Shown: positions 26,055-35,560 of the stretch, in pieces
How positions within the stretch are numbered: position 1 is the first letter of the stretch
How the letters are laid out: each line of letters begins with the position of its first letter
Source of the DNA: Aliarcobacter vitoriensis
GTDB lineage: Bacteria; Campylobacterota; Campylobacteria; Campylobacterales; Arcobacteraceae
Direction: 5' to 3'
Assembly (NCBI RefSeq): GCF_003316695.1
Contig: NZ_PDKB01000007.1
Span: 62,001 to 126,000, forward strand
Length of the DNA stretch: 64,000 nucleotides
Made by a program: the position numbers and the translations under genes
The notes under the pieces: generated by a model
Databases searched by the model: none
Told to the model about the DNA's origin: nothing
The model's input: the letters and a program-made list of their open reading frames with translations, nothing else

Positions 26055-27323
26055 TTATAATCTCCATGTAGGTTCTTCTACTATACCTTTTACATCTATT
26101 ACAATAGGTATACCTTTTGACATTCCTTTATAATCATTTGTAGAGATATTTTTAAACTTATCATGATTTACTGCAACTATAATAGCATCATATCTTTCAC
26201 TATTAAGTGGTAATTCTTCTAAAAAATTAAGAGGTTTTATATTTTTATCACTTTCATCTATCCAATAATCATAAACTTCAATATTACATTTAAACTCTTC
26301 AAGTTCTTTTATAATATCAAGAACTTTTGAATTTCTCATATCAGGACAATTTTCTTTAAATGTAGCTCCAAGAACCAATATATTTGAACCATTTAATTTT
26401 TTATTTTCACTAACAATTAATTTTAAAGTCTTATCAGCTATATATTTACTAATACCATTATTAATTTGTCTTGCACCTAAAATTAAGTTTGGCATATATC
26501 CTAAACTTTGAGCTTTATGTGTAAGGTAGTATGGATCAACACCTATACAATGTCCTCCAACAAGTCCTGGGAAAAGTTTGATAAAATTCCATTTTGTAGC
26601 AGCTGCTTCTATAACATCTTGTGTATTTATATCCATTAAATCAAAAATCATAGCAAGTTCATTTATAAGTGCAATATTAACATCTCTTTGTGTATTTTCT
26701 ATAACTTTTGCAGCTTCAGCAACTTTGATAGTTGGTGCAAGATGAGTTCCTGCTGTTATGATACTTTTATATAATTCATCCACTTTTTTAGAAATTTCTG
26801 GTGTTGAACCAGATGTTATCTTAAGTATTTTTGTAACAGTATGCTCTTTATCTCCTGGATTTATTCTCTCGGGAGAGTATCCACAGAAAAAATCTTTATT
26901 GAACTTAAATCCACTAAACTCTTCTAAAATAGGAACACAAATCTCTTCAGTAACACCTGGATAAACTGTACTTTCATATATTACAATATCATTTCTCTTT
27001 AATACTTTTGCTACAGTTTCAGTTGATTTTATAATAGGAGTTAAATCTGGTTCATTATTATCTTTTATTGGAGTGGGAACAGTAACTATATAAATATTAG
27101 AGTCTTTTATATCTTCAATATTCATAGTAAATTTCATACCATTTTTAATAGCATCTTTCATCTGACTTTCATCTAATTCTAAGGTTCTATCAAAAGCTCT
27201 TTTTAACTCTTCTATTCTTGAATTATCTATATCAAAACCAACAACTTCATATTTTTCACTAAAAGCATGAGCTAAAGGAAGCCCTACATATCCTAACCCA
27301 ACTATACATATACTATTCTCCAT
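26055..27323 (-). CDS. UDP-N-acetylhexosamine C6-dehydrogenase (TviB/WbpO type)
   Basis: A nucleotide-sugar 6-dehydrogenase of 422 residues. Motifs: 'SICIVGLGYVGLPLAHAFSE' (N-terminal NAD site, first 25 residues), 'IYESTVYPGVTEE', and the catalytic-Cys segment 'GLVGGHCIGVDPYYLTHKAQ', whose GVDPYYLTHKA form is that of TviB/WbpO. It should make UDP-GlcNAcA (or the galacto form) for the adjacent WlbA. An alternative ATG exists 18 bases upstream (27341); the ATG at 27323 is preferred because AAAGG lies 7-8 bases before it. Either start overlaps the end of rfbB. Confidence 0.9.
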   Translation of the reverse strand: MENSICIVGLGYVGLPLAHAFSEKYEVVGFDIDNSRIEELKRAFDRTLELDESQMKDAIKNGMKFTMNIEDIKDSNIYIVTVPTPIKDNNEPDLTPIIKSTETVAKVLKRNDIVIYESTVYPGVTEEICVPILEEFSGFKFNKDFFCGYSPERINPGDKEHTVTKILKITSGSTPEISKKVDELYKSIITAGTHLAPTIKVAEAAKVIENTQRDVNIALINELAMIFDLMDINTQDVIEAAATKWNFIKLFPGLVGGHCIGVDPYYLTHKAQSLGYMPNLILGARQINNGISKYIADKTLKLIVSENKKLNGSNILVLGATFKENCPDMRNSKVLDIIKELEEFKCNIEVYDYWIDESDKNIKPLNFLEELPLNSERYDAIIVAVNHDKFKNISTNDYKGMSKGIPIVIDVKGIVEEPTWRL

Positions 27324-27327
27324 AAAG

Positions 27328-28410
27328 TTAACCTTTTGCATTATATTTTCCTAAATACCAGCTAATAGTTTTCACTATTCCTGTGTCAAAGTTCTCATCT
27401 GCTTTCCAACCAAGTTCATTTTCAAGCTTTGTAGCATCTATTGCATATCTTCTATCATGTCCTGCTCTATCTTCTACAAATGTTATTAATTCTTTATAAG
27501 ATTTTGGAAACTGAACTTTAGTCCAGCCCATAGGAACTGAAGTCCCTGTTACAAGTGGTAATTTTTCATCAAGTATTTCACAAATTCTATTTACTATTTG
27601 TAGATTTGTTCTTTCATTTCTTCCACCAATATTATATGTTTCTCCAGTCTTTCCATTATGATAACAAAGGTCTATTCCTTTACAGTGGTCAAGTACATAC
27701 AACCAATCTCTTATATTTTTTCCATCACCATAAATAGGAATTGGATTTTGTTTTAAAGCATTTCTTATAATAGTTGGGATTAATTTTTCATCATGTTGTT
27801 TTGGTCCATAGTTATTCGAACAGTTTGTAATAACTGTATTTAGACCATAAGTTTCGTTATATGCTCTTATTATCATATCACTACTAGCTTTAGAAGCTGA
27901 ATATGGAGAGTTTGGAGCATAGGGAGTCTTTTCGGTAAATAAATCATTTGGATCTTCTGATAGTGTTCCATACACTTCATCTGTCGATATATGATGAAAT
28001 CTACAATCTTGGTAATTTGATTTATAAACAAATGGTTTATCCATCCAATATTTATATGCTACATCTATCAAAGTAAAAGTTCCATTTACATTTGTTTGCA
28101 CGAAAACTCCTGGATTTTTGATACTATTATCAACATGAGATTCAGCTGCAAAGTGAATAACACCTTTTATATCAAACTCATTAAAAATAAACTCTATCAG
28201 TTCACGATTACAAATATCACCTTTAATAAATTTATATCTAGGATTATTTTCACACTCTTTTAAATTTTCCAAATCTCCTGCATAAGTTAAAAGATCTAGA
28301 TTCACTAAATTATAGTTAGGATATTTATCTAAAAAATATGGTACAAAGTTACTTCCTATAAATCCTGCACATCCTGTTACAAGTATTGTTTTATTATTGT
28401 TATTTAACAT
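27328..28410 (-). CDS. rfbB: dTDP-glucose 4,6-dehydratase
   Basis: A 360-residue extended SDR: 'ILVTGCAGFIGSNFVPYFL' (about 9-27), 'HFAAESHVDNSI' (about 86-97), 'HHISTDEVYGTL' (about 144-155, Thr-Asp-Glu of the dehydratase active site), 'TPYAPNSPYSASKASSDMI' with the Tyr-x3-Lys (about 169-187) and 'NNYGPKQHDEKLIPT'. It is a full-length RmlB and produces dTDP-4-keto-6-deoxyglucose from the RfbA product. Its start overlaps the CapF-like reductase gene by 11 bases. rfbC and rfbA follow upstream, completing a dTDP-sugar module. Confidence 0.95.
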   Translation of the reverse strand: MLNNNNKTILVTGCAGFIGSNFVPYFLDKYPNYNLVNLDLLTYAGDLENLKECENNPRYKFIKGDICNRELIEFIFNEFDIKGVIHFAAESHVDNSIKNPGVFVQTNVNGTFTLIDVAYKYWMDKPFVYKSNYQDCRFHHISTDEVYGTLSEDPNDLFTEKTPYAPNSPYSASKASSDMIIRAYNETYGLNTVITNCSNNYGPKQHDEKLIPTIIRNALKQNPIPIYGDGKNIRDWLYVLDHCKGIDLCYHNGKTGETYNIGGRNERTNLQIVNRICEILDEKLPLVTGTSVPMGWTKVQFPKSYKELITFVEDRAGHDRRYAIDATKLENELGWKADENFDTGIVKTISWYLGKYNAKG

Positions 28411-29167
28411 TTGAACTCCTATAATAATCTAAATATGTATTGAAAAGTTTTTGTTTAAATTCAAAATTATTTATTATATAATTAACATTTTGAATATTTT
28501 TTTTAAATTCTTTTATTATATCTACAACTTCACCAAGTGTTGTTATATAGACTTTCTCTGGTTCAATATATAAATCATTTTGTAAACCATTTTGAATAGT
28601 AAAAATAAATTCATCTACTATATCTTGAACATAAACATAGTGCATTTCAATATTTCTATCAAAACAATTTATTTCTATATTATTTATACTATTATAAATC
28701 CAAGTAGAAATAACTGAATTATAATTTGCTTTGCACCCTTCTCCAAAAACATGTGGCAATCTATATATAGAACAATTAGTATTTATATATTTTGAATATT
28801 CTTCTATTAAAACTTCTGCTTCTCGTTTTGTTTTACCATATTCATTTTTAAGAAGCTTAGCATGTATTGTTGAAGCCATCAAAATAGGTATTTTTTTATC
28901 CTGTTTTTTAAGAATATTTATAATATTTTGAGTAAGCAAAGTATTTGAAGTTTTAAAATCATCTCCTGAACTATTTGGTCTAACTTCTCCTGCAAGATGA
29001 ATTATAAAATCACTTTGAATAATATGTTTTTCTAATATATCTAATGAATCATTTCTATTAAATTCTAAGATATTAAAATCATCAATATTTAATTTTTTTA
29101 ACAAATTTTTACCTATAAAACCATTTGAACCAGTTATTAAAATATTGTAAGATTTTGAATTAAACAT
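28400..29167 (-). CDS. CapF/WbjC-like NAD(P)-dependent sugar reductase lacking the cupin domain
   Basis: A 255-residue reductase with 'ILITGSNGFIGKNLLKKL' (about 9-26), 'DFIIHLAGEVRPNSSGDDF' (about 53-71), 'YGKTKREAEVLIEEY' (about 109-123) and 'SIYRLPHVFGEGCKANYNSVISTW' (about 132-155), which follow the reductase domain of CapF/WbjC. Those proteins are about 370 residues with a C-terminal cupin; here only the reductase is present. It occupies the place of rfbD between rfbC and rfbB, so it probably reduces the 4-keto group of the dTDP-sugar, giving rhamnose or 6-deoxytalose. Starts 8 bases inside the end of rfbC. Confidence 0.78.
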   Translation of the reverse strand: MFNSKSYNILITGSNGFIGKNLLKKLNIDDFNILEFNRNDSLDILEKHIIQSDFIIHLAGEVRPNSSGDDFKTSNTLLTQNIINILKKQDKKIPILMASTIHAKLLKNEYGKTKREAEVLIEEYSKYINTNCSIYRLPHVFGEGCKANYNSVISTWIYNSINNIEINCFDRNIEMHYVYVQDIVDEFIFTIQNGLQNDLYIEPEKVYITTLGEVVDIIKEFKKNIQNVNYIINNFEFKQKLFNTYLDYYRSSNVK

Positions 29168-29735
29168 AATAATTTACTCCAAATTCAAACAAATCTTTTG
29201 TTTCATTAAGTTTTGGTTGTTTTGTATCTTTTAAAGATAGATTTAACTCTTCTTTATTCAAAATCCAATCTATATTTAAACTATCATCATCAAAAGCAAT
29301 TCCTCTATCACATTCAGGACTATAATAGTTATCTACTTTATAAGCGAACACTGTATTATCTTCAAGAACTACAAATCCATGTGCAAAACCTCTTGGAACT
29401 AGTAATTGTCTTTTATTTTCACTAGACAGTTCAACTGCTACATATTGTCCAAAAGTTGGAGATTTTTTTCTTATATCAACTGCAACATCTAATACTCTTC
29501 CTTGTATAACTCTTACAAGTTTTGTTTGTGCAAATGGTGGAACTTGATAATGTAAACCTCTTAATACACCTTTAGAAGATTTTGATTCATTATCTTGGCA
29601 AAAATCTATTTTATATCCCAAAAACTCTTCAAGTTTATCAGCTCGAAATGTCTCTACAAAGTATCCTCTACTATCACCATAAACTTTTGGTTCAATTATT
29701 ACTACATCAGGAATATTAGTTCTTTGAAATTGCAT
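29160..29735 (-). CDS. rfbC: dTDP-4-dehydrorhamnose 3,5-epimerase
   Basis: A 191-residue RmlC cupin: '[18 protein letters not shown]' near the start, '[25 protein letters not shown]' with the catalytic His (about 54-78), '[18 protein letters not shown]', '[18 protein letters not shown]' (about 110-127) and '[15 protein letters not shown]' with the conserved Tyr residues. All expected catalytic residues are visible and length is normal. It overlaps the end of rfbA by 20 bases. A divergent second copy lies at 4735-5307. Confidence 0.94.
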   Translation of the reverse strand: MQFQRTNIPDVVIIEPKVYGDSRGYFVETFRADKLEEFLGYKIDFCQDNESKSSKGVLRGLHYQVPPFAQTKLVRVIQGRVLDVAVDIRKKSPTFGQYVAVELSSENKRQLLVPRGFAHGFVVLEDNTVFAYKVDNYYSPECDRGIAFDDDSLNIDWILNKEELNLSLKDTKQPKLNETKDLFEFGVNYYV

Positions 29736-30618
29736 ATAATTTCCCTTGTTGTGCTCTTCTTATTAAATATTGTCCATATTGATTTTTATTTAAAGGTTCA
29801 GCTAATTCTAGTAATTTTTCTTTAGAAATATATCCCATTTCATAAGCTATCTCCTCAAGACAAGCTACTTTTAGACTTTGTCTATTTTCAATAGTTTGAA
29901 TAAAACTTGAAGCTTCTAGTAAACTTTCATGAGTTCCAGTATCAAGCCAAGCGTAGCCTCTTCCCATAAGTTCTACTTTTAATCTATCTTCATTTAGGTA
30001 TTCTTGATTTAAAGTTGTAATTTCTAATTCTCCTCGATCACTTGGTTTTACATTCTTTGCTTTTTTCACTACATCATTTGGGTAAAAATACAATCCAACA
30101 ACAGCATAGTTTGATTTTGGATTATTTGGTTTTTCTTCAATTGAGATTACATCACCATTATCATTAAATTCAGCAACTCCATATCTTTCAGGATCTTTTA
30201 CATAATATCCAAAAACAGTTGCTTTGTTTTCATCATTTATATTTTTTATACTTTGTGCTAGAAGTTGAGTTAAACCATGTCCATAAAAAATATTATCCCC
30301 CAAAACCAAACAAGCATCATCTCCATTTAAAAACTCTTCTCCTAAGATAAATGCCTGTGCTAAACCATCTGGACGTGGTTGAACTACATATTCAAATCTC
30401 ATTCCCAAATCTTTTCCATCTCCTAGAAGATTTATAAAACTTTGTTGGTCTTGTGGAGTTGTTATAATCAAAACTTCTTTAATTCCAGCTAACATTAAAA
30501 CTGAAAGTGGATAATATATCATTGGTTTATCATATATTGGAACTAATTGCTTACTTACACCCTTTGTAATTGGATATAATCTTGTTCCACTTCCACCTGC
30601 TAATATTATGCCTTTCAT
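29716..30618 (-). CDS. rfbA: glucose-1-phosphate thymidylyltransferase
   Basis: A 300-residue nucleotidyltransferase: '[37 protein letters not shown]' pattern at residues 3-39, '[10 protein letters not shown]' (about 107-116), '[18 protein letters not shown]' (about 161-178) and '[16 protein letters not shown]' (about 218-233), all typical of RmlA. It makes dTDP-glucose, the entry to the dTDP-deoxyhexose module encoded by rfbBC and the CapF-like gene. It begins one base after the Wzz gene's stop. Confidence 0.95.
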   Translation of the reverse strand: MKGIILAGGSGTRLYPITKGVSKQLVPIYDKPMIYYPLSVLMLAGIKEVLIITTPQDQQSFINLLGDGKDLGMRFEYVVQPRPDGLAQAFILGEEFLNGDDACLVLGDNIFYGHGLTQLLAQSIKNINDENKATVFGYYVKDPERYGVAEFNDNGDVISIEEKPNNPKSNYAVVGLYFYPNDVVKKAKNVKPSDRGELEITTLNQEYLNEDRLKVELMGRGYAWLDTGTHESLLEASSFIQTIENRQSLKVACLEEIAYEMGYISKEKLLELAEPLNKNQYGQYLIRRAQQGKLYAISKN

Positions 30619-30619
30619 T

Positions 30620-31570
30620 TTAATTTTCTTCTCTTTTCATACTATTCACAAACTGCATAAAAAATACAAAAAATATAGACAAGATAAATCCAGTTACAAA
30701 AGCAACTGCAACTATAAGAGGTTTTTTAGGTTTTACAGGATATTCATTTACCAAAATACTCCCTACAACTTCACTATTTTTTAGATTATGAGGAAAAGAA
30801 AGAGTTTCAAGTATCTTCTTTCTATCTAATAATTTATTTATTTCAACATTTATTAGATTTTCTTTTTTTTCTATGAGGTCATATAAATTTGATTTATTTG
30901 AAATAATAGCATTAGATATATCTCTTTTTTCCATAAGTTTAAGAGCAGAGATAGATGGATCTAACTTATTTATATTTTTTAGAGTTTCTGTTACTGAATT
31001 CATTTGTTCTTCTAAATTTAAAATATTTTGATTATATAACTCAATTTTTTTCTCTATATTTACAAGTTTATCATCTTCAATATTTTTTATAGTTAAAGCA
31101 ATATTTTTCAAATCAAATTCATTTTTTTCTTTTACATCATCTAGTAATTTTGTATGTTCACTTCTTATATATTCGATTACTTCATTCAGCCCTTCTATAG
31201 CATCAGTATTTGATGAAGCTTCACTAGAAATCTCTATAAAATTTTTCATACCTTTTAAAGTAGTTATTTTAGTAATTTCAAACTCTTTATCTACAATATT
31301 TTTTCTTAAATCTATAAAAATAGTAGATAGTTTTTTTGATAAATTATCAACATTATCTATTGTTATATCTTGATTTGCTTCAGTCTTATACGTACCTATT
31401 TCAACTAAAGCCGTTACTTCATATATTGGTGTTTTTAAACTTACATAAATTATCGATAATATCGTGATAATTGATGTAAATATAACTATAAAAATCTTTT
31501 TATTCCAAATAGTTTTAAATAATTCTATTAAATCTATCTCATCTTCTTGTATATACTTTTCATTTTGCAC
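30620..31570 (-). CDS. Wzz-family chain-length determinant
   Basis: A 316-residue inner-membrane protein with an N-terminal cytoplasmic segment '[20 protein letters not shown]' (about 9-28), a first helix (about 27-47), '[12 protein letters not shown]', a long helical periplasmic coiled-coil region (about 130-270), and a C-terminal '[34 protein letters not shown]' proline-rich motif and second helix (about 276-308). This is the Wzz topology; it controls polysaccharide length with Wzy. It is the first gene of the polysaccharide operon, 35 bases below the tRNA-Glu gene on the same strand. Confidence 0.9.
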   Translation of the reverse strand: MQNEKYIQEDEIDLIELFKTIWNKKIFIVIFTSIITILSIIYVSLKTPIYEVTALVEIGTYKTEANQDITIDNVDNLSKKLSTIFIDLRKNIVDKEFEITKITTLKGMKNFIEISSEASSNTDAIEGLNEVIEYIRSEHTKLLDDVKEKNEFDLKNIALTIKNIEDDKLVNIEKKIELYNQNILNLEEQMNSVTETLKNINKLDPSISALKLMEKRDISNAIISNKSNLYDLIEKKENLINVEINKLLDRKKILETLSFPHNLKNSEVVGSILVNEYPVKPKKPLIVAVAFVTGFILSIFFVFFMQFVNSMKREEN

Positions 31571-31605
31571 AAATTTCCCCTTGAGTTATTTCTAATATTT
31601 TAATT

Positions 31606-31681
31606 TGGCGACCCCAGCAAGATTCGAACTTGCGTGTTTAGGAGGAAATCCTAACGTCCTTGGCCACTAGACGACGGGGTC
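31606..31681 (-). tRNA. tRNA-Glu (anticodon UUC), CCA encoded
   Basis: Read on the minus strand the 76 bases fold as a cloverleaf: acceptor GACCCCG/TGGGGTC, D-arm GTCT...AGGAC resembling bacterial tRNA-Glu, anticodon stem TTAGG/CCTAA with loop ATTTCCT (anticodon TTC), T-arm GCAAG TTCGAAT CTTGC, discriminator G and genomic CCA. Position 37 reads C, whereas A is usual in tRNA-Glu; the anticodon stem is also A/T-rich. It borders the polysaccharide operon. Confidence 0.92.
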
Positions 31682-31690
31682 AAAGTAGGT

Positions 31691-31696
31691 ATTATA
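31691..31696 (-). promoter_or_regulatory. -10 box for tRNA-Glu
   Basis: A consensus TATAAT (minus strand) lies 9 bases upstream of the first tRNA base, in AT-rich DNA. No clear -35 is seen, as is common in Campylobacterota. Transcription from here could read on into wzz. Confidence 0.55.
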
Positions 31697-31742
31697 TTTT
31701 ATTTTTTGTTTTATTTTACTTAAAATGATAATAAAAAATCAT

Positions 31743-32186
31743 CTACCTAATTTTTTTTAATTTCTTATTTTTTAACATATATATTTTAGAAGCTGTTGTT
31801 TCAAAAAAACCAAAATTATTTTCTACTATAACATCTGTATTTAAAAATGCAAACTCATACTCAAAATTACAAGAAGTTTTATTTGCTGAAGTCGAATACA
31901 ATATATCAAATTTATCTATAAAATCATAAAATTTTGAGACTTTATCAACAACTCTAAATGATTTTAAATTCGAATATATAAAAGTAGTTTTTTTACTATT
32001 TCTTACAAATTTTCTATGATATTTTGGAACTCTTGTAAAGTTATTTAATGTTTTAAAAGAGTTCACAGTATGTAAAATTTTTTTTGATTTTTCTCTTTGT
32101 TTTAGCTTTGTTAGTTTTTCATCATTTGAAGATGAAAAACCAACTGTTGTATCTGTTTGTACTAGATAAACTAAGCTAGAGTTCAT
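31743..32186 (-). CDS. short Sua5/YrdC/YciO-family protein
   Basis: A 147-residue protein with shortened versions of the Sua5/YrdC landmarks: 'LVYLVQTDTTVGFSS' (about 5-19), 'KLTKLKQREKSKKILHTV' (about 24-41, the K-x-R core) and 'DILYSTSANKTSCNFEYEFA' (about 94-113, STSAN motif). Full-length YrdC-like domains have about 180-200 residues, so parts of the fold are reduced. It may be a divergent threonylcarbamoyl-AMP synthase relative or a paralogue with lost activity. Its start overlaps the carB stop by one base, so it is cotranscribed with carB. Confidence 0.7.
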   Translation of the reverse strand: MNSSLVYLVQTDTTVGFSSSNDEKLTKLKQREKSKKILHTVNSFKTLNNFTRVPKYHRKFVRNSKKTTFIYSNLKSFRVVDKVSKFYDFIDKFDILYSTSANKTSCNFEYEFAFLNTDVIVENNFGFFETTASKIYMLKNKKLKKIR

Positions 32187-35100
32187 TAATAGTTTAAGAA
32201 CTCTTGAATAGATTTTGGAGTCGAAACATCTTTAGTTTTCAGCTCTTTTATTGCTTCAGTTGCAGCATTTGCAGCAGCTACAGTTGTAAAATATGGAACA
32301 TTCATTCTTAGAACCGCTCTTCTTATATCTTTACCATCATCTTTTGATGATTCTTGCTCTCCACTTGTATTAATAGCCATTGCAATATCACCATTTGTTA
32401 GTAAATCAGTGATATTTGGTCTTCCTTCACTCACCTTCAATACTTTTTCACAAGGTATACCAGCTTCAGATATAATTTTTTCTGTTCCGCCAGTTGCACA
32501 TATACTAAATCCACTATCGTTTAGTTCTTTTGCAATACTAGAAGCAAACTCTTTATCCAAATCACATAAAGAGATAAATACTTTTCCAGATTTTGGAAGT
32601 GAGTTTTTAGCAGCACTTTGAGATTTTGCAAATGCCATAGCAAAATTATCAGCAATTCCCATAACCTCACCAGTAGATTTCATCTCTGGACTTAAAAGTA
32701 AATCAGCACCTACAAGTTTATTAAATGGGAAAACAGACTCTTTTACTGCAACATGATTTTTAAGTTTTGGTTTTAAAACACCATTATCTTCATAAACAAT
32801 ATCTCTATCATAAACTTTTAAAGCATCTCGTAAACTATGTCCCCACATAACTCTCGTTGCTACTTTTGCAAGTGGAATTCCTGTTGCTTTAGATACAAAT
32901 GGAACTGTTCTACTCGCTCTTGGATTCACTTCAATTAAATATATTTCACCTTTGTGAATTGCATATTGAACATTCATCAATCCTACAACTCCAAGTCCTA
33001 AAGCCATAGCTTTTGTTTTTACTTCAAGTTCTTTGATTAATTTGTCTTCTATGCTAATTGGTGGTAATGAACAAGCTGAATCTCCTGAGTGAATACCTGC
33101 TTCTTCAATATGTTGCATAATTCCACCAATATATGCCTCTTTACCATCACAAATACAATCAACATCTAGTTCAATTGCTCTATCTAAGAATTTATCAATT
33201 AATACTGGTGCATCATTTGAAACTGAAACTGCTTCATCCATATATTGTTTTAGCTCTTCAGTTGAATAAACGATTTTCATCCCTCTTCCACCAAGAACAA
33301 AAGATGGTCTAACCAATACTGGATAACCTATTTTTTCAGCTATTTGTATTGCTTCATCAATCTTTACAGCTGTTCCATTTTCTGGTTGTAAAAGTCCTAT
33401 TTTTTCAACAAATGCAGAGAATTTTTTTCTATCTTCAGCTAAATCAATAACTTCAGCTGTTGTTCCTATAATTTTTGCTCCAATATTTGTTAAAGCATTT
33501 GCTAGTTTTAATGGAGTTTGCCCACCAAAATGTACTATAACACCATCTGGCTGCTCTTTTTCAACAACACTTCTTACGTGTTCAAAATCAATTGGTTCAA
33601 AATATAATACATCAGATGTATCATAATCTGTTGAAACAGTTTCAGGGTTGCAGTTATACATAATTGTTTTTACACCCATTTCAGTTAAAGCAAAACTTGC
33701 GTGTACACAACAATAATCAAACTCTATTCCTTGCCCAATTCTATTAGGACCTCCTCCAATAATCATAACTTTTTTATCACTTGATTTTGGCTTTTCTATT
33801 TTTGGAATTTTTGTAACATTTGTAGTTGAATATAAATATTGATTTAAAGCTTTAAATTCTCCAGCACAAGTATCAACTTCATTATATTCGAAATCTATAT
33901 CTAAAGTTTTTCTGGCTGTATATACATCTTCTTCAGTTTTTCCAATAATATCTGCAATAAACTTATCGCTAAATCCATTTGATTTAACAGTTCTTAAAAG
34001 TTCTTCATCTTTTAAAATAGCTGGTGTCATAGCAAGTTCAAGTTCATAAAGTTCTCTAAACTTAGCTAAAAACCAAGGATCAATTTTTGATAATTCAAAA
34101 ATTTCATCATTCGTTAAGCCTTCTCTCATACCTTGCATTAAGTATTGAAGTCTTTTATCATTTGGTCTATTTATTTCTCTTTTTATAGTTTCTAAATCTG
34201 CTTCAATTTTATCAAACCCACTCAAACCTGTTTCTAAAGAACAATAAGCTTTTTGGATACATTCATTAAAATTTCTTCCAATAGACATAACTTCACCAAC
34301 AGATTTCATAGATGTTGTTAAAGTTGAGTTTGCTTTTGGGAACTTTTCAAATGTAAATCTTGGAACTTTTGAAACTATATAATCAACTGCTGGTTCAAAA
34401 CTAGCTAGTGTTCCAGTCATATCATTTACAATCTCATCTAAAGTAAATCCAACCGCTAAAAGTGTAGAAACTTTTGCTATTGGATAACCAGTTGCTTTTG
34501 AAGCAAGTGCAGAACTTCTTGAAACTCTAGGATTCATCTCAATTACAATCATTCTTCCAGTTTTTGGGCACATAGAAAATTGTACATTTGAACCACCACT
34601 ATTTACTCCAATTTCTCTTAGAATAGCAAAAGAAGCTTCTCTCATAACTGCATACTCTTTATCTGTAAGAGTTAAAGCTGGTGCTATTGTTACAGAATCT
34701 CCTGTATGAACTCCCATTGGATCAAGATTTTCAATAGAACAAACTACAATACAATTGTCATTTGTATCTCTGATAATCTCCATTTCATACTCTTTCCAAC
34801 CTAAAACTGATTCCATAATCTCAATTTCATTGATTGGTGAAGCATCAAGCCCAGCTTGTGCTAAAGCTTTAAACTCTTCCATATTATAAGCAACTCCACT
34901 TCCACCACCTGCTAGTGTAAATGCCGCTCTACTGATTACAGGAAAACCTATCTCTTTTGCAACTTTAACTGCCTCTTCCAAGGTATAAGCATTTTCACTT
35001 CTTGGTAAATCTAGTCCTATCTTTCTCATACATTCAGAGAAAAGATGTCTATCTTCTCCTCGTTTGATAGCTTCTGGATGAACTCCTAAAAAATTTATAC

Positions 35101-35428
35101 CTTCTAAAAGACCTTTTTCATACATTGATGTCGCAACATTTAATGCTGTTTGACCACCCATAGTAGGTAAAATAGCATCAATGTTCTCTTTTTTAATTAT
35201 ATTTAAAACAACCTCTTCCGTGATTGGTTCAATATATGTCTTATCAGCAAATTCTGGATCTGTCATGATAGTTGCTGGATTTGAGTTAATCAAAATAACT
35301 CTATAACCAAGCTCTTTTAAAGTTTTAGTAGCTTGTGTTCCTGAATAGTCAAACTCACACGCTTGTCCTATAACAATTGGTCCTGAACCTATAAGTAAAA
35401 TATTTTTTATATCTTCTCTTTTTGGCAT
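32186..35428 (-). CDS. carB: carbamoyl-phosphate synthase large subunit
   Basis: A 1080-residue enzyme that makes carbamoyl phosphate for arginine and pyrimidine synthesis. It begins '[27 protein letters not shown]' as in other CarB proteins; an in-frame extension of 11 codons to 35461 exists, but the ATG at 35428 is chosen for its AAGGAAAG ribosome binding site and homologous start. Both ATP-grasp halves are present: '[23 protein letters not shown]' in the first and '[23 protein letters not shown]' in the second, with the second half starting '[22 protein letters not shown]'. The C-terminal allosteric domain ('[13 protein letters not shown]...') is present. carA is not adjacent. Confidence 0.97.
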   Translation of the reverse strand: MPKREDIKNILLIGSGPIVIGQACEFDYSGTQATKTLKELGYRVILINSNPATIMTDPEFADKTYIEPITEEVVLNIIKKENIDAILPTMGGQTALNVATSMYEKGLLEGINFLGVHPEAIKRGEDRHLFSECMRKIGLDLPRSENAYTLEEAVKVAKEIGFPVISRAAFTLAGGGSGVAYNMEEFKALAQAGLDASPINEIEIMESVLGWKEYEMEIIRDTNDNCIVVCSIENLDPMGVHTGDSVTIAPALTLTDKEYAVMREASFAILREIGVNSGGSNVQFSMCPKTGRMIVIEMNPRVSRSSALASKATGYPIAKVSTLLAVGFTLDEIVNDMTGTLASFEPAVDYIVSKVPRFTFEKFPKANSTLTTSMKSVGEVMSIGRNFNECIQKAYCSLETGLSGFDKIEADLETIKREINRPNDKRLQYLMQGMREGLTNDEIFELSKIDPWFLAKFRELYELELAMTPAILKDEELLRTVKSNGFSDKFIADIIGKTEEDVYTARKTLDIDFEYNEVDTCAGEFKALNQYLYSTTNVTKIPKIEKPKSSDKKVMIIGGGPNRIGQGIEFDYCCVHASFALTEMGVKTIMYNCNPETVSTDYDTSDVLYFEPIDFEHVRSVVEKEQPDGVIVHFGGQTPLKLANALTNIGAKIIGTTAEVIDLAEDRKKFSAFVEKIGLLQPENGTAVKIDEAIQIAEKIGYPVLVRPSFVLGGRGMKIVYSTEELKQYMDEAVSVSNDAPVLIDKFLDRAIELDVDCICDGKEAYIGGIMQHIEEAGIHSGDSACSLPPISIEDKLIKELEVKTKAMALGLGVVGLMNVQYAIHKGEIYLIEVNPRASRTVPFVSKATGIPLAKVATRVMWGHSLRDALKVYDRDIVYEDNGVLKPKLKNHVAVKESVFPFNKLVGADLLLSPEMKSTGEVMGIADNFAMAFAKSQSAAKNSLPKSGKVFISLCDLDKEFASSIAKELNDSGFSICATGGTEKIISEAGIPCEKVLKVSEGRPNITDLLTNGDIAMAINTSGEQESSKDDGKDIRRAVLRMNVPYFTTVAAANAATEAIKELKTKDVSTPKSIQEFLNY

Positions 35429-35529
35429 AAACTTTCCTTTCGCTGATTTAAAATTTGGCAAGTTTATCGAAAAAGTGCTTAAGTTTTTGTTACATTTATA
35501 GTAGTTTTTGAGTAAAATTTGAATAATTT

Positions 35530-35560
35530 AAAATATAAAAGCTACTTGCTTTTATATTTT
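35530..35560 (-). terminator. terminator after nhaA
   Basis: Perfect 13-bp inverted repeat (arms 35530-35542 and 35548-35560, loop TACTT). On the minus strand it begins within the last codons of nhaA and its 3' arm ends in a T-rich run, fitting an intrinsic terminator. Confidence 0.7.

Noticed and set aside
31606-31681. tRNA-Glu as an att site for an integrated island
   Set aside because: No integrase gene and no second copy of the tRNA 3' end were seen in the window.
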